Program-made: the position numbers and the translations under genes
Notes under the pieces: model-generated
Told to the model about the DNA's origin: nothing
Database searches by the model: none
The model's input: only the letters and a program-made list of their open reading frames with translations
Part shown: positions 20,809-30,559 of the stretch, piece after piece
Layout of the letters: every line of letters begins with the position of its first letter
How positions within the stretch are numbered: the first letter of the stretch is position 1
Source: Salminus brasiliensis
Lineage: Eukaryota; Chordata; Actinopteri; Characiformes; Bryconidae
Reading direction: 5' to 3'
Assembly: GCF_030463535.1 (NCBI RefSeq)
Contig: NC_132897.1
Coordinates: 6,565,821 to 6,629,820 of the forward strand
Length of the DNA stretch: 64,000 nt

Positions 20809-22837
20809 TTTATTTATTGTTGAAAGGTCTGTGGAGAATTAGGTACAGCAGAACGATCTCGACTGAACAGCTGCCTTTGTCACAGGACACGGTACAGAAA
20901 AGACTAAAGTCAAAACTCAAAAACAGCGTTTAAAAGTAGTAGAAAATTACTATTGCTCCCCGGTGGTGTGTAGTATGACAAACTCTTTGCTGTTTCAAGG
21001 GCTTAAAACTAAAAAAAAACAAAAACAAACAAAAGAAAAAGGATCAAGGAAGATTTCACACACTGGATCTGACAAATGTGCAAATACAAAGTGTCACATT
21101 TAGGAAATTAGGTAACAACTTGCTCCTTATTCTCTTGAGAAAAATAAAACTTATGATAATAGATCATACAGTAATCCAAACAGGTAAAACAAAAACAAGG
21201 GAACAGAAGGGTGGGTGGTTGTAAACTGTAACAGGCATGCACTTTAATATATCATGGTAAAGAGCAGCGGACTGATGAGACTAGGCTGTTCTGGGAGGTC
21301 AAACATTGTGTGACTGTTGAAATACAAGTAATAAAAATGGAAAACCTTATGTTTTCTCGGGGGGTGACAAAAAAAACAAACAAAAAAAAAAAAAAAAAAA
21401 ACATCTGCTGGCAGAAAGACAGGATACAAACTAAACTGAATTTAAAGCATCTTAAATACGGTGTCTATTTGTATTCTATAATTTTCTATTCTTATGGCCT
21501 TTCGTCCATAAGGAACATAGTAAAAGTTAAGGAAACAACAGTAAGAAATATCCCACCGGATAATTGCATCTGAGATTGGTTTAAATAAGCCTGTTCAGGA
21601 AGCATTTATAATTGATTCTATATTCCTATATATAAATATATTTCTATATATATATATTTCTGTATATCGTTTTTAAAAATAAGTCTTTAACCCCTGCTAG
21701 GTGTTTAAGTTTAATCTCATCTCGTTTCGTTTCCAGTTAATGCCTGAAAGCACTCAGTATATTCAATTCAAAAACTTCTAATTTGACAATCAATCGATCA
21801 ATCAATCAATCAAAGACTGATATTGAACGACCAGTGCTTTGTACACAAATCTCCGAAACAGGCCAATGTCATTCCCTTTAAACACAATGAAACCCAGTAT
21901 CCATGCTAACCTTTGCAACTTAAGAGCAAGGTCTTAGGGCATCGGTATCTTCTGAATCAGCGCAGGTTACGGCCAACTCGAGGGCTTGGTGTGCTTTGTC
22001 AATCCCCCACCATCTCTGTAAGCACACTCTCCAATAATTTAGTAAGCACGTTGATCCCTATGACAGGTCTGAATCCTGTCCTGTTCTGTTCTGTTCTTTT
22101 CTTTTCGTTCCTGACAAGAGAAAACAAGGATTTAAAAAGAGAACATAAGAAACCTCTGCTGATGCTTAAGGGAGGTGGTGAGAGTTTCATAGCACCTTTT
22201 TCTGGTTGAAATGTTCCACATTATGTGGCTTTATATACTGCAAGTGTCCAAGCTGAGGCTTGAACTGCACCCAAGAGTCCAACTTACGACTTTTAATTCA
22301 GTAATTTGATCCAAAATATGATAAATACATTAGCAAAACAAACCTGAAGAGGCTTTCTATGGAGTCCACATGTCTCTTTAACCAACTCTGGTCTTCTGTC
22401 CCATTATGGTAACACACCACAAGCACACTAAATAATCTCTTACCTTTTTTTTTTTTTAATTTTTTAATTTTTTAAGTAATACTGTACGCCCATTTGAGCT
22501 CATAAGCACACTAAGAACAGTTTGAGGGTTTTTTTTAAATGGGTAAGGGGGGTCTCCATAACATTTAAAACCGGGTTGCACCAAAAGGATCTCTCCAGAC
22601 GACTAGGCCCTACTGCAGCGAGCTAGCTAGCTATAGCCAACCAGCTCATCTAGCTACACTGCTTTAAACAAGAATATTTTTTGTTTTTATTTAAGACAGT
22701 TTCTGTTTCTCAGTCATACAACTTTATTCCCCATATTTTTAGCACTAAAGTTCGTCATGCACAATTTTTTTTTTTTTTTATTATTTTTTTTTTCTTGCCT
22801 CTTGCTTGTCAAAAACACAACAGACCAGCTGACTGGA
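20809..22837 (-). other. probable long 3' UTR of purb
   Basis: About 2 kb of AT-rich, largely repeat-free sequence follows the purb stop codon on the minus strand. PURB genes have long, conserved 3' UTRs in vertebrates. A minus-strand AATAAATAAA at about 20809-20818 is a possible end. Homopolymer runs lie at 21379-21400 and 22447-22465. The boundary is inferred. Confidence 0.4.
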
Positions 22838-23794
22838 TCAGTCATCGTCAACCTCGTCGCCCTCCGACTCTTCTCCTCCTCTCCTCTCGTACATCTTATC
22901 CCGCTGCCTCTCCTGTATCTCCTTCATCTCCTCGGCGTAGCGGCAGAAAGCTCCCCCAAACTTGCTCCAGGCTTTGAACGGTATCGTGATGGAGTTCCTG
23001 TAGCTGGGTTTGACCTCGCTCACCCTCAGAAACACTCCATACTTGTTGGAGCCCACGTCGAAGAAAAAGCGCTTCGAGTCCACCGTGATCGACGTGCCCT
23101 CGGGGAGCTCCCCGTAGCCCCCGCCGCAGCCCCCGCCGACCAGCTCGTCGTCCTCGCCGCCGTAGTCGTCTATCAGCTTGGCCAGCGCGTCGCGGAACTC
23201 TATTAGTCCCTGAGCCGGGAGGGCGATCGTCTGTCCGGACTGCATGCCGCCGCCGCCGCCGCCGCCGCCACCGCCACCGCCGCCGGGCACGCCTCCTCCG
23301 CCGCCGACCCCGAACCCAGGCCCGCGGTTGACGGTCTGGCGGATCCTGAGGAACCTCCCCCGCTGGTTCTCCTTCAGGTCGAGGTAGTATTTTCTGTTTT
23401 CCCTCACCAGAAACTCGCTCTTCAAGGCCCGTCGAGGCCCACCGTCATCGCCGCCTGAGGACTGAGCGATTTGCTCCGGGGTGCTGGGCCCCAGCTGGGC
23501 GTAGTGCTCTATGAAATCTCCCAGGTAGTCGCGAAACTCCGCTGCGACCGACATGGAAAGTGTCAGCCGACTTTTGGAGCCCCCGGCGCCGACCTCCGCG
23601 ATCTTGATGAACCGGCCCTTGGAGTTTTGCTTCACGTCCAAGTAGAAGCGCTTGTTCTGGATGTCCAGGCGTTTGGAGGCCAGCTCCTGGGTCTCCTGAT
23701 CCCGCTGGAAGTGCGGAAAGCCGCTGCCTCCACCCCCTCCGCCGCCGCCGCCACTGCTTCCACCGCGCTCACTCCCACTGTCCCCATCCGCCAT
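22838..23794 (-). CDS. purb: Pur-beta single-strand DNA/RNA-binding protein
   Basis: A single-exon frame of 318 residues from [11 protein letters not shown] to [11 protein letters not shown]. Vertebrate PURB is also intronless and slightly over 300 residues. Three PUR repeats are visible: about 34-100 ([17 protein letters not shown]), 122-210 ([18 protein letters not shown]) and 227-290 ([18 protein letters not shown]). They are followed by the acidic end. PUR proteins bind purine-rich single-stranded DNA and RNA and act in transcription repression, mRNA transport and muscle gene control. A second ATG lies in frame four codons upstream (23804-23806). I chose 23794 because MADGDSG is the conserved start and its context (aagATGG) fits Kozak. 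Fish-specific glycine runs at about 15-23 and 164-183 come from GGC/CCG repeats. YGELPEG before repeat III favours PURB over PURA or PURG. Confidence 0.97.
   Translation of the reverse strand: MADGDSGSERGGSSGGGGGGGGGSGFPHFQRDQETQELASKRLDIQNKRFYLDVKQNSKGRFIKIAEVGAGGSKSRLTLSMSVAAEFRDYLGDFIEHYAQLGPSTPEQIAQSSGGDDGGPRRALKSEFLVRENRKYYLDLKENQRGRFLRIRQTVNRGPGFGVGGGGGVPGGGGGGGGGGGGGMQSGQTIALPAQGLIEFRDALAKLIDDYGGEDDELVGGGCGGGYGELPEGTSITVDSKRFFFDVGSNKYGVFLRVSEVKPSYRNSITIPFKAWSKFGGAFCRYAEEMKEIQERQRDKMYERRGGEESEGDEVDDD
23247..23285 (-). repeat. (GGC)n repeat encoding polyglycine in purb
   Basis: A GCC/GGC-type trinucleotide run within the CDS that encodes an uninterrupted polyglycine between PUR repeats II and III. 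The frame is kept. Confidence 0.85.
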
Positions 23795-23887
23795 CTTCAC
23801 CATCACCAGGAGCTGCTCCTGCGTCCTGCGCAGCTTTACCGCTCTCCCTCCCTCACGGTCTAAAACGAGCGCAAATTCCCTCTATCT

Positions 23888-24145
23888 CATTGGATAAACA
23901 GCTGTCAGTTATTCAATCCAACTGCGGTCATTGGACGAGCTGGGATGTCAATCAAATTCGCAGTCCCGCCTTCCCTGTCCCGAGTAGCAGCCGATTGTCT
24001 TCATCCCATTGGATAAGCAGCTGTCCGTTACTCGAGCGACGCGCTGTCATTGACCGAGCCGTAAGCCAATCAAAGGGAAAATCCCGCCCTCGTTACGCTG
24101 TCAACGTTTGCTGACAAGGCGATTGGCTCGCTGCTCTGTCAATAG
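23888..24145 (-). promoter_or_regulatory. purb promoter with duplicated CCAAT/E-box/GC module
   Basis: Two direct copies of an 82-83 bp module start at 23888 and 24007, about 119 bp apart. Each runs cattggata(a/g)..., then CAGCTGTC, a second CATTG(G/A) with 'CGAGC', then '(g/c)tcaatcaaa' or 'ccaatcaaa', and ends with TCCCGCC. A further ATTGG lies at about 24122-24127. ATTGG/CCAAT is the NF-Y site, CAGCTG an E-box, and TCCCGCC an E2F/GC-box type site. The region begins about 95 bp upstream of the purb start codon and is CpG-rich. Confidence 0.6.
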
Positions 24146-24149
24146 GGTT

Positions 24150-24600
24150 AAAAATAACAACATGAACTATAGTAAATACCCTAAATTTATGCATAATAAT
24201 AAAAACCTTGCGTGAAGGCACCCTAAATTATTACATTAATTGTATTTTCTGTTTATTTTTTCATAGTTATTTATTTTCAAGCCGTGTGTACGTGTTTTAT
24301 CATTTTCGTTTTACATTTTAATTCAATGAAAAAAAAAAAAAACAACTCCGGATTAAACCTCACATATTTGATCTTATCTTTAGTACAATAAGATTACTCA
24401 ATTTAGCTGGATAATTTGAACCCGAAGTCAAGCCTGTTCTGTAGGGAAATAGCTGAGGAAGATTTCTATTGGACAACCCTCAACTTTGGGTTCGGGGTAT
24501 CTGGCTAACGGAGAAATCCTGCGTTGTGAAATGCTTCCATATCTAGGGATTATATAGCTGGAAATAATGCAATAAGAATGAGAACTGAAATTAACATATT
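24150..24600. other. purb-h2az2 intergenic, AT-rich
   Basis: A-rich runs (24328-24342) and AT-rich DNA. No gene or recognised repeat. Confidence 0.3.
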
Positions 24601-24655
24601 TTAAATATTTTATTATTTTATTATTATTATTATATAATATTGTTATAAAATATAC

Positions 24656-24686
<31 letters not shown>

Positions 24687-24690
24687 GAAA
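24600..24690. repeat. (TTA)n ... (TAA)n fold-back microsatellite
   Basis: ttattattattattata-type text at about 24613-24636 is followed by (aat)n at about 24653-24683. The two trinucleotide runs are reverse complements and can pair. Confidence 0.7.
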
Positions 24691-24989
24691 ACACGTCACT
24701 CTTTCTCCACAACATGGAAAATAGCTAAATCGTCTGCAAAACACACACTACCGAACAAGTCCTCACCACAGAAAAAGTGCCAATACATACAAGAATGACC
24801 TTATATCCAAGTTTAATGGCTAAACACTCTAGCTGTAGGCTAGTAACTATCACACACCCCCCAAAATAAAGTTTGTAGCCCTTCTTTTTCTGTACATTTT
24901 GGCAGTTGTAGTAAGACCCGCCTACGTGCCTGTGTGTGCGAGTGCCATTCATCGGTGGGGGGATGGTAAAGGACTCTTTAACAAGGCCT

Positions 24990-25045
24990 CATTTGATTGG
25001 TCTCGCAGGAAATTCGAAACAACAACGTCGCTTGCCATTGGCTGT
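24990..25045 (+). promoter_or_regulatory. h2az2 proximal promoter, paired inverted CCAAT boxes
   Basis: ATTGG occurs at 24996-25000 and 25037-25041, about 41 bp apart, 120-170 bp upstream of the start codon. Spaced inverted CCAAT boxes (NF-Y) are typical of proliferation-linked histone-variant and cell-cycle promoters. No TATA box is obvious. The start site is probably near 25070-25110. Confidence 0.45.
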
Positions 25046-25164
25046 CGTCTCTGCTCGGTATGCTTTGAGTGTTCTCTCCTAAAGGGGCTTTATTGTTCCT
25101 CTGTGTTTGAGGCGAAATTGGGTTTTAGCTCCTGAATCCACCTCCTAAACGTCAAACCGATAAA

Positions 25165-27885
25165 ATGGTATGTTTATGGGCTTTCTATCTGTACATCTAT
25201 GCGTTTTTTTTTTCTTTTCTTCCTACGGATCGCCGAGTAGTGCTTGCATGCGTGTCTGTTTTCTGTGTTGTTATAGCTAAATGTTTTAAAAGGCGTAAAA
25301 CAGTTGGTTAGCTTGCCTGCTGCTGAATTCGCCGATATGGAGAACCGCACGGTTTAAAGTACGATTAATAATAAATAAAAAAAAATTAAAAAAATTAAAA
25401 AAACGTTTCAATGCTAATTTCTCGACATTTTTAAAACGGCGTAATCTCCCGTTGAGATTAGGTTAAAATATATAACGTGGCTCTCTTTTCTAGCCGTAGC
25501 TCCAGATTAGTGCGGATAGATGAGCTACAAAGAGGATGTCAATAATTTTGGCAAATCCAGGTCCGGGAAGTCAAAATCCGCGCCAGGATTTTGCTCCAAC
25601 TGCCTGGACGGCTCCGCGCAGCGGAGCCGTCCAGGCAGTTGGAGCAAAATCCTGGCGCGGATTTTGACTTCCCGGACCTGGATTTGCCACCTCGACTGAG
25701 TAAATAAACGCCGCAAAGTTTGTGCTTTTCCCTTGAAAACAACTATGCTATGCTGGTTTATTGGGCCAATAATACACCCAAGTTGGTGCTAATTCAGAAT
25801 AAACATGGTTTAACATCTTTACAAACGTTTGAACGTATTTTTCTCTTGGATTTCAGCAAATGCAGTTTTCTGAGCGGGAGTTGGAGCTTAACCGTAGGCT
25901 GCTGATTTAGTTATTTCATTCATTGGGAGCCAGAAAGAGGTCGCTGGTCTTTCAGTAAGCGCTGGCATATTTTAATAGGTGGCAAACTAAATGTCTAAGT
26001 AGATATTTTAAGCACTTTTAGCCCATTTTAGGTTAATAAAGGGGGGATTCTCGGAGTAGTTGCGACCCTACTCGGCGGGAAACACCGCAGTGTGAATGAG
26101 GGACAGGGGGACTGTTTGCTAAACAGACTGACTTGCTGAGCTTCGCCTACTTTAACCCATTAGTGTCTGTAAACTTTTTAAAAAGTTTTTTAAAAGATCA
26201 TTTTGGGTCAAATGCTTGCTGAACTTGTCTGGGGACTAGCTTGAATATATTCTTTAAAATTTAACAATCAATATGGCTTAAAAAAGTAAGTTTGTAACGT
26301 TTGCTGTTATGTTAAATAGCTCCTTATATGGGGTTTCTGATTAAAAACAACATAGTAAATACTAAAATTCTTAAAGAAATGATAAATTATGTAATTTGTT
26401 AGAAATTTGATGCTTTTTAAAGCAATAACTACAATAACTTTTTCTGTTTACAACTTCCATATGGATGTTTTTTCTTTTTTCTTTTGAGAAAATAAATAAA
26501 TCTGGGTATCTTCAGTTAATAATGCATAATAGATAATTAACACCAACAGGTTTGGTTAACTCCAATAAAAAGTAGTGCAAAAATGACTTTAGCATGTTTG
26601 CTTATTTGCAGCTGACTTATATAAACAGGTCCGATACATAAGTTGCAAAAATATCATGTCTCACTTATTTAAAGCTTATTGCTTAAATTTGAGACATTAC
26701 CTGCGTTTGTTTTTGAGTGCATTTGTCATTCAGAGAAGTTTTGACTGCTACACCTGACGCCCCCTCTCTGTGTTTTAGGCCGGTGGCAAGGCAGGAAAAG
26801 ATAGCGGCAAAGCCAAGGCGAAAGCAGTGTCTCGCTCACAAAGGGCTGGACTTCAGGTAAGCTGTATGACCGTGCAGTTTCCCCTACTTCCTAGAATATG
26901 TAATGTTTAGGTGTGGACCATTTAGATTACTGGAAAGTTGTGAAGCAGTGGTTGAAAAGCAGGTTTGTCGCGATTTCGGTTGACTGTCTCTTCACTTCAG
27001 CCTTTTTGTAGTTTGTGTGTGATGTGACGGTTTGTTTTTGTAATGATGCAGGCATTAAAATCGCAAGTTAGTATGATAAGAGCATGAGTTGCTGTTTGGG
27101 ATGCTAGTAGTTATGATATATATACTGCTGCTGTCACATTTTTATATTTATAAATTATTTTTATAATTTATTATTGTTAATTTAAATGACATGCATCTGT
27201 TAGATTTTGCACCTGTAGTAAATGGGTTGGCTGTCTCTCCACCTGTTTGCAGTTCCCTGTGGGTCGTATCCACAGGCACTTGAAGACCCGTACTACCAGC
27301 CATGGGCGCGTGGGGGCTACAGCAGCGGTGTACAGTGCTGCCATCCTTGAATACCTGACAGCTGAGGTAAAGTTGGACACTTTTTACAGGGCTGTTTTTT
27401 TTTTTTTCCTCCCTAAACCGGATTGGCTTCCATAGTTGATTGACGTTATATATATCCTTAGGTGCTGGAGTTGGCAGGGAATGCCTCCAAAGATCTGAAG
27501 GTGAAGCGTATCACTCCCCGCCATTTACAGCTGGCCATCCGTGGAGATGAGGAGTTGGACTCCCTCATCAAGGCTACCATCGCTGGTGGCGGTGAGTTGG
27601 GATGCTTTCGGGCTTGGAATTGTTACTACTGTTGTGGAGCATTTATATACATATTAGTTAATGCACTGAGGAGTAATGGCTCTGTGTTGAACTCGGTTTG
27701 GCTCAGATGTTTTTTTCCATGGTTTTATTAAAAAAAAAAAGAAGTTAATTTTCTTTTAAGAGAAATGAGAATATGTCCTATTAAAGAGGATGGAGAGTAA
27801 TCTTGGATGTTTTGCTTCTGTAGGTGTGATCCCTCACATCCACAAGTCTCTGATTGGCAAGAAGGGCCAGCAGAAGACTGCATAA
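25165..27885 (+). CDS. h2az2: histone variant H2A.Z.2 (5 coding segments)
   Basis: Coding segments are 25165-25167 (ATG only), 26779-26856, 27253-27366, 27462-27591 and 27824-27885. All have GT-AG borders and give 128 residues. The protein has the H2A.Z N-tail [16 protein letters not shown], the [11 protein letters not shown] start of the fold, [21 protein letters not shown] in the second helix, and the H2A.Z docking end [16 protein letters not shown]. Three positions separate the paralogues: Ala14, Thr38 and final Ala identify H2A.Z.2 (formerly H2A.V), where H2A.Z.1 has Thr, Ser and Val. It matches my recollection of the human protein throughout. It replaces H2A in nucleosomes at promoters and enhancers, deposited by SRCAP/p400. 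The ATG-only first segment is the usual architecture. Divergent from purb, as in human. Teleosts may have two h2az2 copies, and I cannot tell which this is. Confidence 0.98.
25168..26778 (+). other. h2az2 intron 1
   Basis: A 1.6-kb intron between the ATG-only segment and coding segment 2. Donor GTATGT, acceptor 'ctgtgttttag'. It is AT-rich and free of recognised transposons but carries the large palindrome at 25550-25688. Confidence 0.85.
25550..25688. repeat. 139-bp perfect palindrome, 68-bp arms, 3-nt loop
   Basis: 25550-25617 is the exact reverse complement of 25621-25688, with loop GCA at 25618-25620. The arms are GC-richer than the surrounding intron and pairing stops abruptly at both outer borders. 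It lies in h2az2 intron 1, about 385 bp after the donor. No target-site duplication is clear at the borders and no coding meaning is seen. In RNA it would form a 68-bp hairpin. Confidence 0.97.
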
Positions 27886-28628
27886 TCACCATCGTCATTG
27901 CCGTGGTGACCTGGACTCAAGGACTCGCGTTTGGACTGTGACCAGATCAGCTTACGTTCATTTATTCATCCTTTTTTGTTTTGTTTTTTTCTTTACATTT
28001 TTTTCCTTTATTTTCTTTTAAATTAATGTTAATGTTGTACTAGCTAACCACCAGTGATTTTGTTAGGTTGTGTTATTGTTCTCTACAAAATTAGTTTAAA
28101 ACAGTTCTTCTACCCCCACCCAACCCCCCAAAGCTATTTTAGAGAGACGTGCAGGAATTGTGATCGTCCTGTTGTGAAAGTGAAATTAATTTGTTTGATT
28201 GGCCAGAGCTATGGAAGTGTTTTATACTGAAAAATGGAACCGATAAAAAGTTTTTTTACAAAACTGCTTCTTGTCATGTTTCGTATAATTCCAAGAAACC
28301 CCAACCCCAACACCCTACAGTTTCTCCCACTATCCTCACTGGTGGCTTGTGTGTACTATGTGCTGTCTTATGCTTATTGTGTGCAGGAACACAGGCGCTG
28401 GGTTATTGCCAGCTTTATCTAAACTAACAGGGGATTAGGACTTGGGTCCAGGTCTAACATGTGTTTTATGTGTTCAGCCAGGAAGTGTTTGGTGTCCAAA
28501 GTGTGCTTCTTTAGTTTTTCACTGGAGTTACAAGCCATTGACCCAGACCTCTAGGATATTGGCTCCAACCCAAAATTAAAGAACCAAGCATGTCTTGGCT
28601 GATTAATTATATAAGTAAGGGAATATAA
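27886..28628 (+). other. h2az2 3' UTR and flank
   Basis: Follows the stop codon. It is T-rich at 27970-28020. A possible polyadenylation signal ATTAAA lies at 28575-28580; no AATAAA is found before the SINE at 28629. H2A.Z mRNAs are polyadenylated, and no histone stem-loop is expected or seen. Confidence 0.5.
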
Positions 28629-28917
28629 GTGGTGGTTCAGCGGTTAGAGCGCCGGGATATCGATAACAGGGTTGTGGGTTCGATTCCCGGGTTTGGCAAG
28701 CTGCCACTGTTGGGCCCTTGAGCAAGGCCCTTTACCCTCTCTGCTCCCCGGGCGCTGGAGTTGGCTGCCCACCGCTCTGGGTGTGTGTGTGTGTACTCAC
28801 TGCCCCTAACACATGTGAGTGTGTGTTCACTACCAGATGGGTTAAATGCGGAGGACACATTTCGCTGTACAGTGTACAGTGACAAATACGTGCACCTTTA
28901 CCTTTTTTTTACCTTTA
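28629..28917 (+). mobile_element. tRNA-derived SINE S1, copy 2
   Basis: A-box-like 'ggttagagcgccggg', B-box 'gggttcgattcccgg', body 'ggcccttgagcaaggcccttt', an internal (GT)n run, 'gatgggttaaatgcggagg' and the tail 'gtgcacctttacctttt'. Near full length. Confidence 0.85.
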
Positions 28918-29127
28918 TAAGGGAATTTGCATACAGTTGATATGTCACGGGATACGTCCTTTCAGTTCAGTGTTTGTTTTACCCCTTGTGATGTTTTAAG
29001 GGACAAAAATGACCAGCCGAGTTTAATGATTAGTTGATCTTGATGGGGTGTGTTAAGAGAAGGAATGCTTGAACCTGCAGTGTTGTAGGTCACCATGAGC
29101 AGGGATCGGAAACCTTGATTATAGACT

Positions 29128-29430
29128 AGTACTCTATGTCCAAATGTGCTTAAGTTGTGCCCATTGCTGACACACAGCTTGTCTAGTCCCTGTAAAGAGG
29201 TACTGCCAATAGAATAGGACAAAAAACATGAACCTATTGACACTATGCCCGCTGTGGAGCAGTGGAACTGTGTTCTCCATGCAAACATTACATGCATGTA
29301 TCTCCTCCATCCAATACTTTAAGGATTAGGTGGGGTGGTGATCATCCAACATCCTGACCTCACCAAATGCGCTTGTTGCTGGATGCAATCAAATCCTCAC
29401 AGCAATGCTTCAAAATCTAGTTGAATTGGA
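29128..29430 (-). mobile_element. MITE family M2 fragment next to a SINE
   Basis: 'ctatgtccaaatgtgctta', 'cttgtctagtccctgtaaag' and 'gtggtgatcatccaacatcc' are M2 phrases on the minus strand. The far end is lost at or near the S1 insertion at 29456. Confidence 0.6.
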
Positions 29431-29455
29431 GTCTCTAATTGGAGATTTTTTTTTA

Positions 29456-29752
29456 TCCAGCAGTTAGAGCTCCGGGCTGTTGATAACAGGGTTGTGGGTT
29501 CGATTCCCGGGCTTGGCAAGCTGCCTCTGTTGGGCCCTTGAGCAAGGTCCTTTACCCTCTCTGCTCCCCGGGCGCTGGAGTTGGCTGCCCACCGCTCTGG
29601 GTGTGTGTGTGTGTGTGTGTATACTCACTGCCCCTAGTTCACTAGTGTGTGTGTGTGTGTTTTCACTACCACAGATGGGTTAAATGAGGAGGACACATTT
29701 CACTGTACAGTGAACAGTGACAAATACTTGCACCTTTACCTTTACCTTTGGA
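29456..29752 (+). mobile_element. tRNA-derived SINE S1, copy 3
   Basis: Starts slightly inside the family head ('agcagttagagctccggg'), has the B-box 'gggttcgattcccgggc', an expanded (GT)n and the 'acctttaccttt' tail. Confidence 0.8.
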
Positions 29753-30100
29753 TTGACCATGTTATGCAGGTAGGAGAATGAAGAGTGTGGAGGTGTACTT
29801 GACAGCTTTACCCCCAGTGCAACCCCCAACACAGAAGTCCACAAGAGTGGTTTGGTGGGAGATCTCCTTCCCTTAGGATTTTTACAGAGGTGATGATGGG
29901 AAGTACATGTCAGTACCTGCACTGTTTTACCATAGTTTTAAAATTAAGTTGTGGCCTAAATACACACAGACTTTCATGCAGGTAATTGTAAGAATATTGC
30001 AAAATGGAATAAAAAATTTAACTCTACAGAAAATACAGAACCAGGTGGGATCCACCTTGGAAAATTGATGCCATCAGTCAGTGGTTCAGACGAGCGGCGC
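29753..30100. other. intergenic upstream of tRNA-Pro
   Basis: No gene seen. The CTCF-like motif at 30105 follows. Confidence 0.3.
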
Positions 30101-30104
30101 TTTA

Positions 30105-30119
30105 CCGCCATCTAGCGGT
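30105..30119 (-). promoter_or_regulatory. CTCF-like motif 5' of tRNA-Pro
   Basis: The minus strand reads ACCGCTAGATGGCGG, one change from the CTCF core CCASYAGRKGGCR (G for A at core position 3). It ends about 170 bp before the tRNA. Confidence 0.35.
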
Positions 30120-30291
30120 CAGTCGCCGCAATGGCCTCAGTTCTATGAGGAGTTTGTTAAGCGTGTCTAAGGGGCTAGAAGTGAAGCGCTGGTGTTGTAG
30201 CCAGCTGTACTGGGACAGGAGCAGTGGAGCTCTGGTGGTTGTAGAACTCTAGATATTTGTAGCTGTGATGGGGAGCAGTGTTCATACATCT

Positions 30292-30363
30292 GGCTCGTTG
30301 GTCTAGGGGTATGATTCTCGCTTAGGGTGCGAGAGGTCCCGGGTTCAAATCCCAGACGAGCCC
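30292..30363 (+). tRNA. tRNA-Pro (anticodon AGG)
   Basis: A 72-nt cloverleaf. The acceptor GGCTCGT pairs with ACGAGCC, followed by discriminator C. The D-arm is TGGTCTAGGGGTATG, the anticodon arm TCTCGCTTAGGGTGCGAGA with AGG, and the T-arm CCGGGTTCAAATCCCAG. The internal promoter boxes A and B are intact. A T4 terminator lies at 30367-30370. There is one C-A mismatch in the T stem, where the usual gene has CCCGG. No intron. It is probably functional. The sequence right after the terminator is related to the S1 SINE body. Confidence 0.9.
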
Positions 30364-30366
30364 TGC

Positions 30367-30370
30367 TTTT
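30367..30370 (+). terminator. RNA polymerase III terminator of tRNA-Pro
   Basis: TTTT four bases after the tRNA 3' end; a minimal Pol III terminator. Confidence 0.6.
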
Positions 30371-30374
30371 GTAG

Positions 30375-30465
30375 GGCGGTGGTGGCTTCAATCCTCGGGC
30401 TCGGCAAGCTGCTACTGTTGGCCCCTTCACCCTCCCTGCTCCCTGGGCGCTGCAGCAGCAGTAGA
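30375..30465 (+). repeat. S1 SINE body fragment after tRNA-Pro
   Basis: 'cgggctcggcaagctgctac', 'tgttggccccttcaccctcc' and 'tgctccctgggcgctg' match the middle of S1 with deletions. The SINE's own tRNA-like head is missing and the true tRNA gene stands in its place. Confidence 0.6.
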
Positions 30466-30525
30466 TGTCTTGTCCTGTTGAGTGTACCTGTGATGATGGC
30501 AAGGTGAGCCCTGGGCGTCGTATAT

Positions 30526-30539
30526 TGCCCTCTGCTGAC
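30526..30539 (-). promoter_or_regulatory. CTCF-like motif 3' of tRNA-Pro
   Basis: The minus strand reads TCAGCAGAGGGCAA, close to the CTCF core CCASYAGRKGGCRS with mismatches at the first and last positions. Same orientation as the motif at 30105. Confidence 0.3.
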
Positions 30540-30559
30540 CAAGATCTGCCTCAGCATCC

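Noticed and set aside
22757-23863. Plus-strand frames of 98-149 codons opposite purb
   Set aside because: They are antisense shadows of the GC-rich purb coding sequence.
25525-25742. Two minus-strand frames of 63 and 67 codons in h2az2 intron 1
   Set aside because: They run through the perfect palindrome and encode nothing recognised; an inverted repeat tends to stay open by chance symmetry.
27247-27731. Separate frames starting at 27247 and 27462
   Set aside because: They are single exons of h2az2 read through into introns; the spliced gene explains them.
30167-30557. Minus-strand frames of 111 and 70 codons
   Set aside because: They read antisense through the tRNA-Pro gene and SINE sequence.
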